From assembly GCA_014377845.1 (NCBI GenBank), contig JACMOV010000047.1:1-40575 (forward strand): a stretch of DNA of 40,575 bases, read 5' to 3'. This DNA comes from Herminiimonas sp. (GTDB taxonomy: Bacteria; Pseudomonadota; Gammaproteobacteria; Burkholderiales; Burkholderiaceae_D). Numbering within the stretch: the stretch's first letter is position 1; every line of letters begins with the position of its first letter. Below are positions 1 to 8,845 of this stretch, piece by piece. The position numbers and the translations under genes were made by a program. The notes beneath the pieces were generated by a model. That model did not search any database. It was given only the letters and a program-made list of their open reading frames with translations, and was not told where the DNA came from.

Positions 1-4
1 AACA

Positions 5-41
5 AAAAACCCGCATCAGCATTGGGCTAGAGGCGGGTTCT
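5..41 (-). terminator. Rho-independent terminator after tRNA-Met
   Basis: Read on the minus strand, a 7-bp stem AACCCGC/GCGGGTT (plus-strand 33-39 and 8-14) with an 18-nt loop is followed by a T-run. It lies about 35 nt beyond the CCA end of the tRNA and would end its transcript. Confidence 0.8.
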
Positions 42-73
42 TGTACGTCGCTGGACTTCTACAAACGTGTTCT

Positions 74-150
74 TGGTGGTGATAGGTGGACTTGAACCAC
101 CGACCCCAGCATTATGAGTGCTGTGCTCTAACCAACTGAGCTATATCACC
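74..150 (-). tRNA. tRNA-Met (CAT anticodon, elongator type)
   Basis: A 77-nt cloverleaf reads on the minus strand. The acceptor GGTGATA (150-144) pairs with TATCACC (84-78), then discriminator A and an encoded CCA. The D-arm (AGCTCAGTTGGTTAGAGC) and T-loop (GGTTCAAGTCC) are standard, and the anticodon loop reads CTCATAA. The first base pair is G-C, so this is not initiator tRNA, which has a C-A mismatch there. The body resembles elongator tRNA-Met more than the lysidine-modified tRNA-Ile(CAT), but that alternative cannot be fully excluded by eye. Confidence 0.93.
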
Positions 151-162
151 AAGCAGCGAAAG

Positions 163-191
163 ATTGTCGGTTTTTTCGGCACTCGTGTCAA
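163..191 (-). promoter_or_regulatory. Sigma-70 promoter for tRNA-Met
   Basis: On the minus strand a perfect -35 TTGACA (191-186) and a -10 GACAAT (168-163, 4/6 match) are separated by exactly 17 nt. The -10 ends 12 nt before the mature tRNA 5' end. It lies between the miaA stop and the tRNA, so the tRNA need not depend on miaA read-through. Confidence 0.75.
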
Positions 192-249
192 GATTCAATT
201 CCGTCGAAGCGAAGCAAGATGCTACTTTGAAGCGATTCGTCTCGACGCG

Positions 250-1239
250 TTATCGGTTGAAAGCTGTGCCCGCCGCAGCGATTTCCCGCACGATCCGCTC
301 GGCCGGGTTTCCGTCCACACAATCGATCACGATCCGCTCCGGCATCGAGCGCAGCCAGGTCAGCTGCCGCTTTGCCAGTTGGCGGGTGGCGATGATGCCT
401 GTCTCGCGCAGCGTGTCGAGACTGCTTGCGCCATCCAGATATGTCCACGCCTGACGGTAGCCGACGCAACGCATCGACGGCAGGCCCGGGTGCAGGTCGC
501 CGCGTTCGCGCAGGTGCGCGACTTCGCCCAGGAGGCCGCCGCGTTCACCGGGCGCCAGCATCTGGTCGAAACGGGTGGCGATGCGTTCGTGCAGGATGCT
601 TCGCCGGGACGGCTCCAGCGCGATCGGCAGCAGGCGAAACGGCAGAGTTGGCTTTGGCTGCAGAGCGAGCAGCGCCGACATCGGCTTACCGGTCAGCGCA
701 TGAATTTCCAAGGCGCGCTGGATGCGCTGGCTGTCGTTGGGCGGCAGGCGCGCTGCGGTCACCGGATCGATCAGCGCCAGCCGGGCGTGCATTGCCGCCA
801 TGCCGAACCGCGCGATGTCGGCATCGAGCTGGCGGCGCACGTCGGCGTCGGCTGGCGGCAGGTGGTCGAGTCCTTCCTGCAGGCCCTTGAAGTAGAGCAT
901 GGTGCCGCCGACCAGCAGCGGCAGGTTGCCACGTGCGAGGATCTGTTCGATCAGCGCCAGCGCATCGGTGCGAAACTGCATGACCGAATACGTTTCCGTA
1001 GGCCCCAGGATGTCGATCAGGTGATGCGGGGCGGCGGCGCGTTCGGCTGCGGTCGGTTTCGCCGTGCCGATATCCATGCCGCGATAGATCAGTGCGGAAT
1101 CGACCGAGATGATTTCGCAGGGGAGGTGACGCGCCACCGCGAGCGCGGCCGCGGTCTTGCCGGAGGCGGTCGGCCCCATGATGGCGACGACCAGCGGCTT
1201 GCTCGTGTCGGTCGCATCGCTCACCGTGCTACTGCCCAC
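250..1239 (-). CDS. miaA: tRNA dimethylallyltransferase MiaA
   Basis: A 329-residue protein, the usual length for MiaA. It transfers a dimethylallyl group from DMAPP to N6 of adenosine-37 in tRNAs that read codons starting with U, the first step toward ms2i6A. The P-loop GPTASGKT is at residues 22-29, followed by the family signature [16 protein letters not shown]; the tRNA-contacting segment near the end contains KRQLTWLR. The gene overlaps the 3' end of mutL by 11 bp and lies in the same direction, so the two are probably one transcript. The mutL-miaA pairing is conserved across proteobacteria. Translation is likely coupled to mutL. Confidence 0.97.
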   Translation of the reverse strand: MGSSTVSDATDTSKPLVVAIMGPTASGKTAAALAVARHLPCEIISVDSALIYRGMDIGTAKPTAAERAAAPHHLIDILGPTETYSVMQFRTDALALIEQILARGNLPLLVGGTMLYFKGLQEGLDHLPPADADVRRQLDADIARFGMAAMHARLALIDPVTAARLPPNDSQRIQRALEIHALTGKPMSALLALQPKPTLPFRLLPIALEPSRRSILHERIATRFDQMLAPGERGGLLGEVAHLRERGDLHPGLPSMRCVGYRQAWTYLDGASSLDTLRETGIIATRQLAKRQLTWLRSMPERIVIDCVDGNPAERIVREIAAAGTAFNR

Positions 1240-3070
1240 GCATAAACAGCTTGTCGAGATCGCCGTGGCCGAGCTGGACCCAGGTCGGCCGACCGTGATT
1301 GCACTGATCGGCGCGCTCGGTGTTTTCCATTTGCCGCAGGAGGGCGTTCATCTCCGGTATCGCAAGGTTCCGGTTGGCGCGCACCGCCGTGTGGCAGGCC
1401 AGCGTGCCGAGCAGGGCGTTGCGTTGTTCGAGCAGCACCCGCGAGCCGCCGAATTCGCGCACATCGCGCAGCACGTCGCGCGCCAGCGACTGCGCATCCG
1501 CATTGCGCAGCAGCGCCGGCACCGCACGCACCGCCAGCGTGTGCGGCGACAGCACGGCGATATCGAAACCGAGCGTCTGCAAGGTCGCCGCATGTTCCTC
1601 GACCGTGCCGACCTCGACCGCATCGGCGTGGAAGGTCACCGGAATGAGCATCGCCTGCACCTGCATCGCGTCGCCGTCGAGCGCGTCCTTGAGCTGTTCG
1701 TAGAGGATCCGTTCATGCGCGGCATGCATGTCGACGATCACCAGGCCCTGCGCATTCTGGGCAAGGATGAAAACGCCGTGCAACTGCGCCAGCGCGAAGC
1801 CAAGCGGATACTCTTCCGAAGGCATGGGGCGCGACGGCGGCATCGAGCCGGCCAGGCTGGGCGCGCCGCCGGTGACCTCCGTGGAAAACAGCGCGCCGTA
1901 GTCGGCCAAGGTCTGCGCCACGCCGGCTGGCCGCCCGAAGCCGCCACCAGGATTTGCAACCGGCGCGCCGGCGAATGCCGCAGCAAAACTGCCTTGCTGT
2001 TCCCGCCTCCATGGCATCGCGGCAGACGGCGTGGCCTGCGGCGCCGGCGCGCTGCCGAATGCGGTGGCCGAGGTCTGCGCCAGCGCGCGACTGACCGCAT
2101 GAAACACGAACTGGTGGATCGAGCGGCTGTCGCGAAAACGCACTTCGATCTTCGACGGATGGACATTGACGTCGACCTGCGACGGGTCGATTTCCAACGC
2201 CAGCACGTAGGCAGGGAAGCGCTCGCCGTGCAGCACGTCCTGATACGCCGCGCGCACCGCATGGGTGAGCAGCTTGTCGCGCACGAAGCGGCCGTTCACA
2301 TAAAAATATTGGGCATCGCCACGCGCCTTCGCCGCAGTCGGCAGACCGGCGAATCCATGCAGGCGCACCGCGCCCGCGGTTTCATCCAGGTGCAGGCGCG
2401 CCGCTGCGAACTCGGCGCCGAGAATCTGCGCGCTGCGCTTGGCGATCTCGGCGACGCCCCAGTGATCGACGGTGCGGCCATTGTGTGTCAGCGAAAACGT
2501 CACGTCCGGACGCGACAGGGCGATTCGCCGAACGACTTCGGCACAGTGGCCGAATTCTGTCTGCTCGGACTTCAGGAACTTGCGCCGCGCCGGCGTGTTG
2601 AAGTACAGATCCTGTACATCGACCGTGGTGCCGAGTGCGCCCGAGGATGGGATCGCTGCGGTCGCGGTTGCGCCATCGAGCTGCCACGCATGCGCGGCCT
2701 CGACGGTGCGTGTCGTGAGGGTCAGTAGCGCCACCGATGCGATCGACGCCAGCGCCTCGCCGCGAAAACCGAGTGTCGCAACATGCTCCAGGTCGGTCAG
2801 CGATGCGATCTTCGAGGTGGCGTGCCGCGCCAGCGCCAGCGGCATCTGCTCGGGCGCGATGCCGCGTCCGTCGTCGGTGATGGCGATGCGCTTGACGCCG
2901 CCCTGTTCGAGGCGGATGAAAATCGTAGATGCGCCGGCATCGAGTGCGTTTTCGAGGAGTTCCTTGACCACTGCCGCCGGGCGCTCGACGACTTCGCCGG
3001 CAGCGATCTGCGAGATCAGCTGGTCGGGCAGCGGCTGGATCGGACGCAGGGCCTGCAGGGGAGCATTCAT
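1229..3070 (-). CDS. mutL: DNA mismatch repair protein MutL (endonuclease type)
   Basis: A 613-residue mismatch-repair mediator linking MutS recognition to strand incision. The N-terminal GHKL ATPase shows [16 protein letters not shown] and [11 protein letters not shown]. After a Pro/Ala-rich linker the C-terminal dimerisation domain carries [12 protein letters not shown], which fits the metal-binding endonuclease motif DQHA(x)2E(x)4E with Met for Gln, plus [15 protein letters not shown] and a terminal FMR. These residues are lacking in E. coli MutL and mark the nicking type found where MutH is absent. I start at the ATG giving [10 protein letters not shown]; the open frame continues 18 codons upstream but without a good start. 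The gene has no visible Shine-Dalgarno, and a TATAAT lies 7 nt upstream. Confidence 0.96.
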   Translation of the reverse strand: MNAPLQALRPIQPLPDQLISQIAAGEVVERPAAVVKELLENALDAGASTIFIRLEQGGVKRIAITDDGRGIAPEQMPLALARHATSKIASLTDLEHVATLGFRGEALASIASVALLTLTTRTVEAAHAWQLDGATATAAIPSSGALGTTVDVQDLYFNTPARRKFLKSEQTEFGHCAEVVRRIALSRPDVTFSLTHNGRTVDHWGVAEIAKRSAQILGAEFAAARLHLDETAGAVRLHGFAGLPTAAKARGDAQYFYVNGRFVRDKLLTHAVRAAYQDVLHGERFPAYVLALEIDPSQVDVNVHPSKIEVRFRDSRSIHQFVFHAVSRALAQTSATAFGSAPAPQATPSAAMPWRREQQGSFAAAFAGAPVANPGGGFGRPAGVAQTLADYGALFSTEVTGGAPSLAGSMPPSRPMPSEEYPLGFALAQLHGVFILAQNAQGLVIVDMHAAHERILYEQLKDALDGDAMQVQAMLIPVTFHADAVEVGTVEEHAATLQTLGFDIAVLSPHTLAVRAVPALLRNADAQSLARDVLRDVREFGGSRVLLEQRNALLGTLACHTAVRANRNLAIPEMNALLRQMENTERADQCNHGRPTWVQLGHGDLDKLFMRGQ

Positions 3071-3076
3071 GGCGGG

Positions 3077-3082
3077 ATTATA
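3077..3082 (-). promoter_or_regulatory. Candidate -10 element of mutL-miaA
   Basis: A perfect TATAAT on the minus strand ends 7 nt before the A of the mutL ATG, so transcription would begin at or next to the start codon. No convincing -35 lies 16-18 nt upstream. The neighbouring gene is divergent, so mutL needs a promoter in this gap. Confidence 0.5.
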
Positions 3083-3164
3083 CCGTCCGCCTGCCAGACC
3101 AAGCCGTGCATGGCGACACCGCAAAAGCGGCTGGAGTCACGCCTTCGCATGTGGGCGCCTAGTG

Positions 3165-3170
3165 TATGAT
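3165..3170 (+). promoter_or_regulatory. Candidate -10 element of the DedA gene
   Basis: TATGAT (5/6 match) lies 23 nt upstream of the DedA ATG and before an AAGGA ribosome site. No clear -35 is visible, so this is a weak prediction. Confidence 0.4.
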
Positions 3171-3192
3171 TTCGCCGCAACCAAGGAAAAAA

Positions 3193-3834
3193 ATGGATCT
3201 GATGCAGTTCTTCGACATGATTTTGCATGTCGATAAAACCCTGGGCTTACTGATCGAACACTACGGTACGCTGGTCTACGTGGTGTTGTTCGCCATCGTG
3301 TTCTGCGAGACCGGCCTGGTGATCCTGCCGTTCCTGCCAGGCGACACGCTGCTCTTCATCGGCGGCGCATTTGCCGCCACCGGTGCGATGTCGCTGTGGA
3401 TCCTGATCGTGGTGCTGCTCGCCGCCGCCATCCTCGGCAACACGGTCAATTACTGGATCGGCGCGGCGATCGGGCACAAGGTGTTCACCAAAAACTATCG
3501 CTGGCTGGACCAGAATGCATTGCGCAAGACGCATGCTTTCTACGAACATCATGGCGGCAAGACGATCGTGCTGTCGCGTTTCATCCCGGTCGTGCGCACC
3601 TTCGCGCCATTCGTGGCGGGTGTGTCGGACATGTCGTTCGCGCGCTTCCAGGTGTACAACATCGTCGGTGCCGTGATGTGGGTCGGCGGCCTGGTCACTG
3701 CCGGATATTTTTTCGGGAACATTCCAGTGATTCGCGACCATCTCAACACGATCGTGCTGATCGGTGTCGCCGCCGCCGTCGGGCCGTTGCTGCTCGGCGG
3801 CCTGTGGAAGGGACTGCGTCGCCTGGCACGCTGA
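3193..3834 (+). CDS. DedA/SNARE-associated family membrane protein
   Basis: A 213-residue polytopic inner-membrane protein of the DedA family, whose members are linked to undecaprenyl-phosphate or phospholipid flipping and membrane-potential homeostasis. Family features are visible: ETGLVILPFLPGDTL near residue 40, an amphipathic re-entrant segment, and the conserved arginines in LSRFIPVVRTFAPFVAG near residue 130. I chose the ATG at 3193 because AAGGAAAA precedes it; an in-frame ATA/ATG 27 nt earlier would lie within the promoter. It is divergent from mutL and convergent with the chemoreceptor gene. The particular lipid substrate cannot be read from sequence. Confidence 0.9.
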   Translation: MDLMQFFDMILHVDKTLGLLIEHYGTLVYVVLFAIVFCETGLVILPFLPGDTLLFIGGAFAATGAMSLWILIVVLLAAAILGNTVNYWIGAAIGHKVFTKNYRWLDQNALRKTHAFYEHHGGKTIVLSRFIPVVRTFAPFVAGVSDMSFARFQVYNIVGAVMWVGGLVTAGYFFGNIPVIRDHLNTIVLIGVAAAVGPLLLGGLWKGLRRLAR

Positions 3835-3858
3835 GCGTCGTTTCTACCTGCGCTGTTT

Positions 3859-5598
3859 CTAAAACTCTTCCCAGTCACTGCCCTGACCGGACGGCTGCAC
3901 CGGTGCTGGCCTGACGCTGCGCGCCGGCGCCCTGGCGACCTGCCGAGCGCCTGCGGGCCGCGAGGTCGCGGCGGGTTTCGGTAGTGCCGCCACCGGCCGC
4001 CTCGCCGCAATCACCGGCGCTGCAGAAGCCGGCGCCACGTGCGCCGTCGAAAGCTGGAAAATGCTGACCAGTTGCGCCAGGCGTGATGCCTGGTCCTGCA
4101 TCGCTTCGGCGGCTGCGGCCGCTTCCTCGACCAGCGCGGCGTTCTGTTGCGTGACCTGGTCCATCTCGGTAATGGCGACGTTGATCTGGTCGATGCCACC
4201 GGTCTGCTCGCTGCTGGCCGCGCTGATCTCGCTGATGATGTCGGTTACGCGCCGCACGCTGGCGACGATTTCTTCCATCGTGCCGCCGGCCTGATCCACC
4301 AGCCGGCTGCCCTGGTTGACCTTCTCGACCGAGTCGCCGATGAGGAGCTTGATTTCCTTGGCGGCAGCAGCCGAGCGTTGCGCCAGGTTGCGCACTTCGG
4401 CGGGAACGACGGCAAAGCCGCGCCCCTGCTCACCCGCGCGGGCAGCTTCCACCGCCGCGTTGAGCGCCAGGATATTGGTCTGGAATGCGATGCCGTCGAT
4501 GACGCCGATGATATCGACGATCTTGCGCGAGGATTCGTTGATCGAAGTCATCGTGGTCACGACTTCGCCAACGACCGAACCACCCTTCAACGCCATCTCG
4601 GAGGCCGATGCGGCAAGGCTGTTCGCCTGGCGCGCATTGTCGGCATTCTGCTTGACGGTCGATGTCAGTTCCGCCATCGACGAGGCGGTCTGCCCCAGCG
4701 CACTGGCTTGCTCTTCGGTGCGCGAGGACAGGTCCAGGTTGCCACTGGCGATCTCGCGCGAGCCCGTGGCGATCGCATCGGTTGCGGCCCGCACCTGGCC
4801 GACCATCGCGCCCAGGTTGTCGCGCATTGCGCGGATGGCGAACAGCAGGCTGTCGCGATCGTTGGGTTTGATGTCGATGACGACATTGAGGTCGCCGGCG
4901 GCGATCTTGCCGGCGATGCGCGCGGCATGTTCCGGTTCGCCGCCCAGCTTCCTGAGCAGGCTGGCGGTGATCAGCCACGCAGTGACGATGCCGGCCAAAA
5001 TCGCCAGCAGGCCGAGGCCGAGCGAGAGTTTCTGGCCACTGGCGAAGTTGGTCTGGATGTCATCTGACAGCGTGCTGATCTGGTCGTTCTGATATCGGGT
5101 GAGGTTGCCAATGCTTGCCAGGTAGGCGGCAAGCGCCGGCTCCAGCTGATCGCCGGAGCGTTTTTTCGCGGCGTCGAGATTGCCGGCCTTCTTTTCCTTG
5201 AAGACCGCTTCCCGTGCGATCCGGTAGGTATCGCGGCGGGCGGCGATATCGGCGTAAAGCGGGGTTTCGGCATCGATCTTGGGCAGGGCGGCGAGCGCCT
5301 TCTGGATTTCGCTGATGCGTTGCGAGGTGGCCTTGATCGGTCCGTCCAGGCGCGCCTGCACTGCCGGATCGGCATTCTCGACGATCGCCAGGGTGCGCAC
5401 GCCGTTGAGGTTCGTCAGGCCATGCCATTCGGTGATCATGCGCTCCTTGACCAGCACGTCCTTGGTCATGCGTTCACTCAGATTGCCGACGTTCTGCAGG
5501 CTGCGCGCGCCGACCAGCTGCACAAGCGCAAGCAGCAGCAGGACCAGGCCGAAGCCGAGACCGAGACGGGTACCGACCTTCATTGTTTTGGTGTTCAA
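3859..5598 (-). CDS. Methyl-accepting chemotaxis protein
   Basis: A 579-residue transmembrane chemoreceptor. Domains: short cytoplasmic N-terminus, TM1 (about 13-31), periplasmic four-helix-bundle-type sensor (32-190), TM2 (191-215), HAMP (216-268) and the cytoplasmic signalling hairpin with FQTNILALNAAVEAARAGEQ near its tip. The C-terminus ends in DWEEF after a Pro/Ala-rich linker, which matches the xWxxF tether for CheR/CheB. The start is TTG at 5598, 4 nt after GGAGAG; an ATG at 5583 sits 20 nt from that site and is less likely. At the tip, position 399 is Pro in VVPAEVRNLAQ where Ala is usual. The ligand is unknown. A sigma-28-type promoter lies upstream. Confidence 0.95.
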   Translation of the reverse strand: MNTKTMKVGTRLGLGFGLVLLLLALVQLVGARSLQNVGNLSERMTKDVLVKERMITEWHGLTNLNGVRTLAIVENADPAVQARLDGPIKATSQRISEIQKALAALPKIDAETPLYADIAARRDTYRIAREAVFKEKKAGNLDAAKKRSGDQLEPALAAYLASIGNLTRYQNDQISTLSDDIQTNFASGQKLSLGLGLLAILAGIVTAWLITASLLRKLGGEPEHAARIAGKIAAGDLNVVIDIKPNDRDSLLFAIRAMRDNLGAMVGQVRAATDAIATGSREIASGNLDLSSRTEEQASALGQTASSMAELTSTVKQNADNARQANSLAASASEMALKGGSVVGEVVTTMTSINESSRKIVDIIGVIDGIAFQTNILALNAAVEAARAGEQGRGFAVVPAEVRNLAQRSAAAAKEIKLLIGDSVEKVNQGSRLVDQAGGTMEEIVASVRRVTDIISEISAASSEQTGGIDQINVAITEMDQVTQQNAALVEEAAAAAEAMQDQASRLAQLVSIFQLSTAHVAPASAAPVIAARRPVAALPKPAATSRPAGARQVARAPARSVRPAPVQPSGQGSDWEEF

Positions 5599-5652
5599 GG
5601 AACTCTCCGAAAATGTTCGCACCCGCGAAGTGCGAGGTGAGGCAGTCCCATG

Positions 5653-5679
5653 TTTACGGCGACCGGGCGCTGATCTTTA
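5653..5679 (-). promoter_or_regulatory. Sigma-28 (FliA) promoter of the chemoreceptor
   Basis: On the minus strand TAAAGATC (5679-5672), an 11-nt spacer and GCCGTAAA (5660-5653) match the flagellar consensus TAAAGTTT-N11-GCCGATAA with the two cores TAAAG and GCCG intact. It lies 55 nt upstream of the TTG start. This places the receptor in the late flagellar regulon. Confidence 0.7.
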
Positions 5680-5730
5680 GCAGGATGCCAAGGCACTCGT
5701 CCCAACCCTGCAGGCGCCGGGACGCCGGCT

Positions 5731-5752
5731 TGTCACATCCGCACGCGTGACA
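5731..5752. other. Stem-loop beyond the amiC stop
   Basis: TGTCAC and GTGACA form a 6-bp stem with a 10-nt loop a few bases past the amiC stop. It lacks a T-run, so it may be a 3'-end stabilising hairpin rather than an intrinsic terminator. Confidence 0.35.
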
Positions 5753-5758
5753 GATTGT

Positions 5759-7156
5759 TCAGGTAAGACGATTTTTCGCCAGCGGCGGGTTCTTGGAAAA
5801 ATAGCGGCGGATGCCTTTCATGACGGCTTCCGCCATCTGGTCCTGGTAGGCATCGTCGGTCAGTTTCGATTCTTCTTCCGGATTCGAGATGAACGCGGTT
5901 TCGATCAGGATGCTCGGGATGTCCGGCGCCTTGAGCACGGCAAAGCCGGCCTGCTCGACCGAGCCCCGGTGCAGCTTGTTGATGCCGCCGATTTCCCCGA
6001 GCACCGCGCGGCCGAGCTTCAGGCTGTCGCTGATCTGGGCGGTGGTCGAGAGGTCGAGCAGCACGCTGGCAAGTTGCCGGTCCTGGCTCTTGATGTTGAC
6101 GCCGCCGATCTGGTCGGCGGAGTTTTCCTTGTTGGCCAGCCAACGCGCCGCAGTCGATGTCGCACCTTTTTCCGATAGGACGAATACCGACGAGCCACGC
6201 GCCGTCGATTCGACGAACGCATCCGCATGAATCGACATGAACAGGTCGGCCTGCACCTTGCGCGCCTTCTGCACCCGCATGTGCAGCGGGACGAAATAGT
6301 CGGCGTCGCGGGTGAGCATGACGCGCATGTTCGGCTGTTCCTCGATCTTCGCCTTGAGGCGGCGTGCGATCGCCAGCACCACATCTTTTTCACGGCTGCC
6401 GCCGCGACCGATCGCACCCGGGTCTTCGCCGCCGTGGCCGGGATCGAGCGCGATGGTGATCAGGCGCGTCAGTTGCGGCGGTTCGGCGCGCGGATAATCG
6501 CGCTGGCTCTCCTGGAACGGATCGCGCCCGGGGTTGCGCGCCAGCGGTAGTTCACGCTGCGGCTTTTGTGGCTCGAGAGGCAGTGCTTTCTCGGCCAGCG
6601 GGAATTTCGGGTCTGGCTTCGGCGCGTCGAGCCAGTCGCCTTTTTCGATCAGGGCGGCAATCGGGTCCGGCGGATTGACGGGGTAGAGGTCGAAGATCAG
6701 CCGGTGCTTGTATTCACCGACCGGGCTGAGGGTGAAGACCTGCGGCTTGATCTCTTCCTTGAGGTCGAACACCAGGCGCACCACGTTCGGCCGGTTCTGG
6801 CCGACGCGCACCTGCTTGATGTAGGGATCGTTCGACTGGATCTTGGCGACCAGTCCCTTGAGCGCTGCGTTCAGGTCGATGCCCTCGACATCGACCACAA
6901 GTCGCTCCGGGTCCTTGACCACGAAGTGCGTGGCCTTCAGGTCGCTGTCGTTTTCCAGGGTGACGCGGGTGTAGTCGTCGGCCGGCCATACACGCACCGC
7001 GAGAATCTGCGCCGCCGCGGCCGGCAGTGGCGCCAGCACCGATACCAGCAGCGTGCCGCCGGCCTTCAGGATCGTGCGGCGCATGCGCCCCCGTGACCGC
7101 AGTTCGCCGCCAGATCCTTCTAGAGATTCGGAAAAAATCGGAGTCGGTCGAGACAT
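5759..7156 (-). CDS. amiC: N-acetylmuramoyl-L-alanine amidase AmiC
   Basis: A 465-residue periplasmic zinc amidase that cleaves the septal peptidoglycan amide bond between MurNAc and the stem peptide during daughter-cell separation. The N-terminus has a twin-arginine-type signal (MRRTILKAGG then a hydrophobic run ending PAAAA), as in E. coli AmiC. An AMIN domain (about 50-150) should target the septum, a Pro-rich linker follows (155-230), and the Amidase_3 domain carries the zinc ligands in DPGHGGEDPGA, SREKDV and SIHADA and the catalytic Glu in LIETAFISNPEEE. An alternative ATG at 7084 would start just before the RR pair. The gene overlaps tsaE by 37 bp if the longer start is right. Confidence 0.95.
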   Translation of the reverse strand: MSRPTPIFSESLEGSGGELRSRGRMRRTILKAGGTLLVSVLAPLPAAAAQILAVRVWPADDYTRVTLENDSDLKATHFVVKDPERLVVDVEGIDLNAALKGLVAKIQSNDPYIKQVRVGQNRPNVVRLVFDLKEEIKPQVFTLSPVGEYKHRLIFDLYPVNPPDPIAALIEKGDWLDAPKPDPKFPLAEKALPLEPQKPQRELPLARNPGRDPFQESQRDYPRAEPPQLTRLITIALDPGHGGEDPGAIGRGGSREKDVVLAIARRLKAKIEEQPNMRVMLTRDADYFVPLHMRVQKARKVQADLFMSIHADAFVESTARGSSVFVLSEKGATSTAARWLANKENSADQIGGVNIKSQDRQLASVLLDLSTTAQISDSLKLGRAVLGEIGGINKLHRGSVEQAGFAVLKAPDIPSILIETAFISNPEEESKLTDDAYQDQMAEAVMKGIRRYFSKNPPLAKNRLT

Positions 7157-7605
7157 TCAATACCCAGGTCGGAAAGCGCTTCCAATTCTACCTCACGCCC
7201 TTCGCCGGCAACGGTCAGATGCACCGCAATATCGGGTGTTTGCAACACTGCCGCCGCTTTCTCCGGCCACTCGACGATGCACACCTGGCGGCCATCGAAT
7301 TCATCGCGAAATCCGGCATCGAGGAACTCGTCGGCGCTGCCGAGCCGGTACAGGTCAAAGTGCCTGACCGCGATCGACTGTCCCGCCACGCTGACGACAT
7401 ACGGCTCCACCAGCGTGTAGGTCGGGCTCTTGACGTGGCCCTCGTGGCCGGCCGCGTGCAGCAGCGCGCGGGTCAGCGCCGTCTTGCCGGCGCCGAGCTC
7501 GCCATAAAGGTAAATGACCAGACCCGGCGCGAGCGTGCGTGCCAGCGCGGCGCCCAGCGCCAGCGTGCCGGCTTCATCATGCAGAAGGGCTTTGAAATGC
7601 TGCAT
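7120..7605 (-). CDS. tsaE: tRNA t6A biosynthesis ATPase TsaE
   Basis: A 161-residue P-loop ATPase that works with TsaB and TsaD to place threonylcarbamoyl on A37 of ANN-decoding tRNAs. Walker A GELGAGKT is at about residues 36-43; SPTYTLVEPY, HFDLYRL and VEWPEKA are family motifs. It runs straight into amiC with overlap, the usual tsaE-amidase arrangement. Its partner gene tsaD is in this window at 22.2-23.2 kb. It is divergent from queG, with 43 bp between the starts. Confidence 0.96.
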   Translation of the reverse strand: MQHFKALLHDEAGTLALGAALARTLAPGLVIYLYGELGAGKTALTRALLHAAGHEGHVKSPTYTLVEPYVVSVAGQSIAVRHFDLYRLGSADEFLDAGFRDEFDGRQVCIVEWPEKAAAVLQTPDIAVHLTVAGEGREVELEALSDLGIECLDRLRFFPNL

Positions 7606-7648
7606 CGACTAGAATCGCTTCCATGAAAATTTATCCCGAGCGGGGCGG

Positions 7649-8845
7649 ATGCCGCAGCAGAATGCCGCCATGATGCCATCGAATCCACCCTCGCAGGAGG
7701 CCTGCGCCGCGCTCGCCATCGATCTCAAGGCCTGGGGCAGGGCGCTCGGCTTTGCCGACATCCGTATCGCCGATATCGATCTCGGGTCCGCCGAGCCCGG
7801 TCTGCAGGCCTGGCTCGACGCCGGCCATCACGGCGAGATGGACTACATGGCCGCGCATGGCAGCAAGCGCGCGCGTCCGGCCGAACTGGTGCCGGGCACA
7901 CGACGGGTAATCGTGGCACGCATGGATTACCTGCCGGCGTCGGGCAGTGCCATTGCCGACGGCGCCGATGCGGTCGACAACACCGGCGACTGGCGGCAGC
8001 GTGAGGTGGCGCGCCTGCAGACGGCGGACGCAGCGGTGATCTCGGTCTACGCTCGCGGTCGCGATTATCACAAGGTCATGCGCCAGCGTCTGCAGCAACT
8101 GGCGCAGAAAATCGAAACCGTAATCGGCGCCTTCGGTTATCGGGTCTTCACCGATTCCGCACCGGTGATGGAAGTGGCGCTGGCGCAGCGGGCGGGGCTG
8201 GGCTGGCGCGGCAAGCACACGCTGCTGCTGAGCCGCGACGCCGGCTCGATGTTCTTCCTGGGCGAGATCTACACCGACCTGCCGCTGCCGGTCGATGCGC
8301 CGACCGCCGACCATTGCGGCAGCTGCCGCGCATGCCTCGACGTTTGTCCGACCCAGGCGATCGTCGCGCCGTACCGGCTGGACGCGCGCCGCTGCATCTC
8401 GTACCTGACGATCGAATTGCGGGGCAGTATTCCGGTCGGGCTGCGCTCGCTGATCGGCAACCGGGTGTACGGGTGCGACGACTGCCAGCTGGCCTGCCCT
8501 TGGAACAAGTTTGCGCAGACCGCGAGCATCCCCGACTTCGACGTTCGCAACGGACTCGACCGGTCCCGCATGGTCGACCTGTTCGGATGGAGTGCCGCCG
8601 AATTCGACCAGCGTCTGCAGGGCAGTCCGATCCGCCGCATCGGGCATGAATGCTGGCTGCGTAATCTTGCAGTCGGGCTGGGCAATGCGCTGCGTGGGGC
8701 CGCGCCCGAAGCAGCGAAAGAGATCGGCGCGGTGCTGCAGCAGAGGGCAGACGACCCGTCGCCGCTGGTTCGCGAACATGTGGCCTGGGCCTTGGCGCAG
8801 CGCCCGGGTGCGTTCCTTGACAACCCGTTGTCAGGTGACCAGTAG
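7649..8845 (+). CDS. queG: Epoxyqueuosine reductase QueG
   Basis: A 398-residue cobalamin-dependent iron-sulfur reductase that converts epoxyqueuosine to queuosine in the anticodon wobble position of tRNA, the last step of that pathway. Two ferredoxin-like [4Fe-4S] motifs are visible: CGSCRACLDVCPTQAI near residue 222 and CDDCQLACPWNKF near 275. The C-terminal third has HEAT-like helices. GAGCGGGG precedes the chosen ATG; two in-frame ATGs 21-24 nt later are alternatives without a better ribosome site. The 3' end overlaps that of the convergent AEC transporter by 15 bp. Confidence 0.96.
   Translation: MPQQNAAMMPSNPPSQEACAALAIDLKAWGRALGFADIRIADIDLGSAEPGLQAWLDAGHHGEMDYMAAHGSKRARPAELVPGTRRVIVARMDYLPASGSAIADGADAVDNTGDWRQREVARLQTADAAVISVYARGRDYHKVMRQRLQQLAQKIETVIGAFGYRVFTDSAPVMEVALAQRAGLGWRGKHTLLLSRDAGSMFFLGEIYTDLPLPVDAPTADHCGSCRACLDVCPTQAIVAPYRLDARRCISYLTIELRGSIPVGLRSLIGNRVYGCDDCQLACPWNKFAQTASIPDFDVRNGLDRSRMVDLFGWSAAEFDQRLQGSPIRRIGHECWLRNLAVGLGNALRGAAPEAAKEIGAVLQQRADDPSPLVREHVAWALAQRPGAFLDNPLSGDQ

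Noticed and set aside
118-1245. 375-codon plus-strand frame opposite miaA and through the tRNA
   Set aside because: It overlaps a clear tRNA gene and miaA, with no domain or ribosome site.
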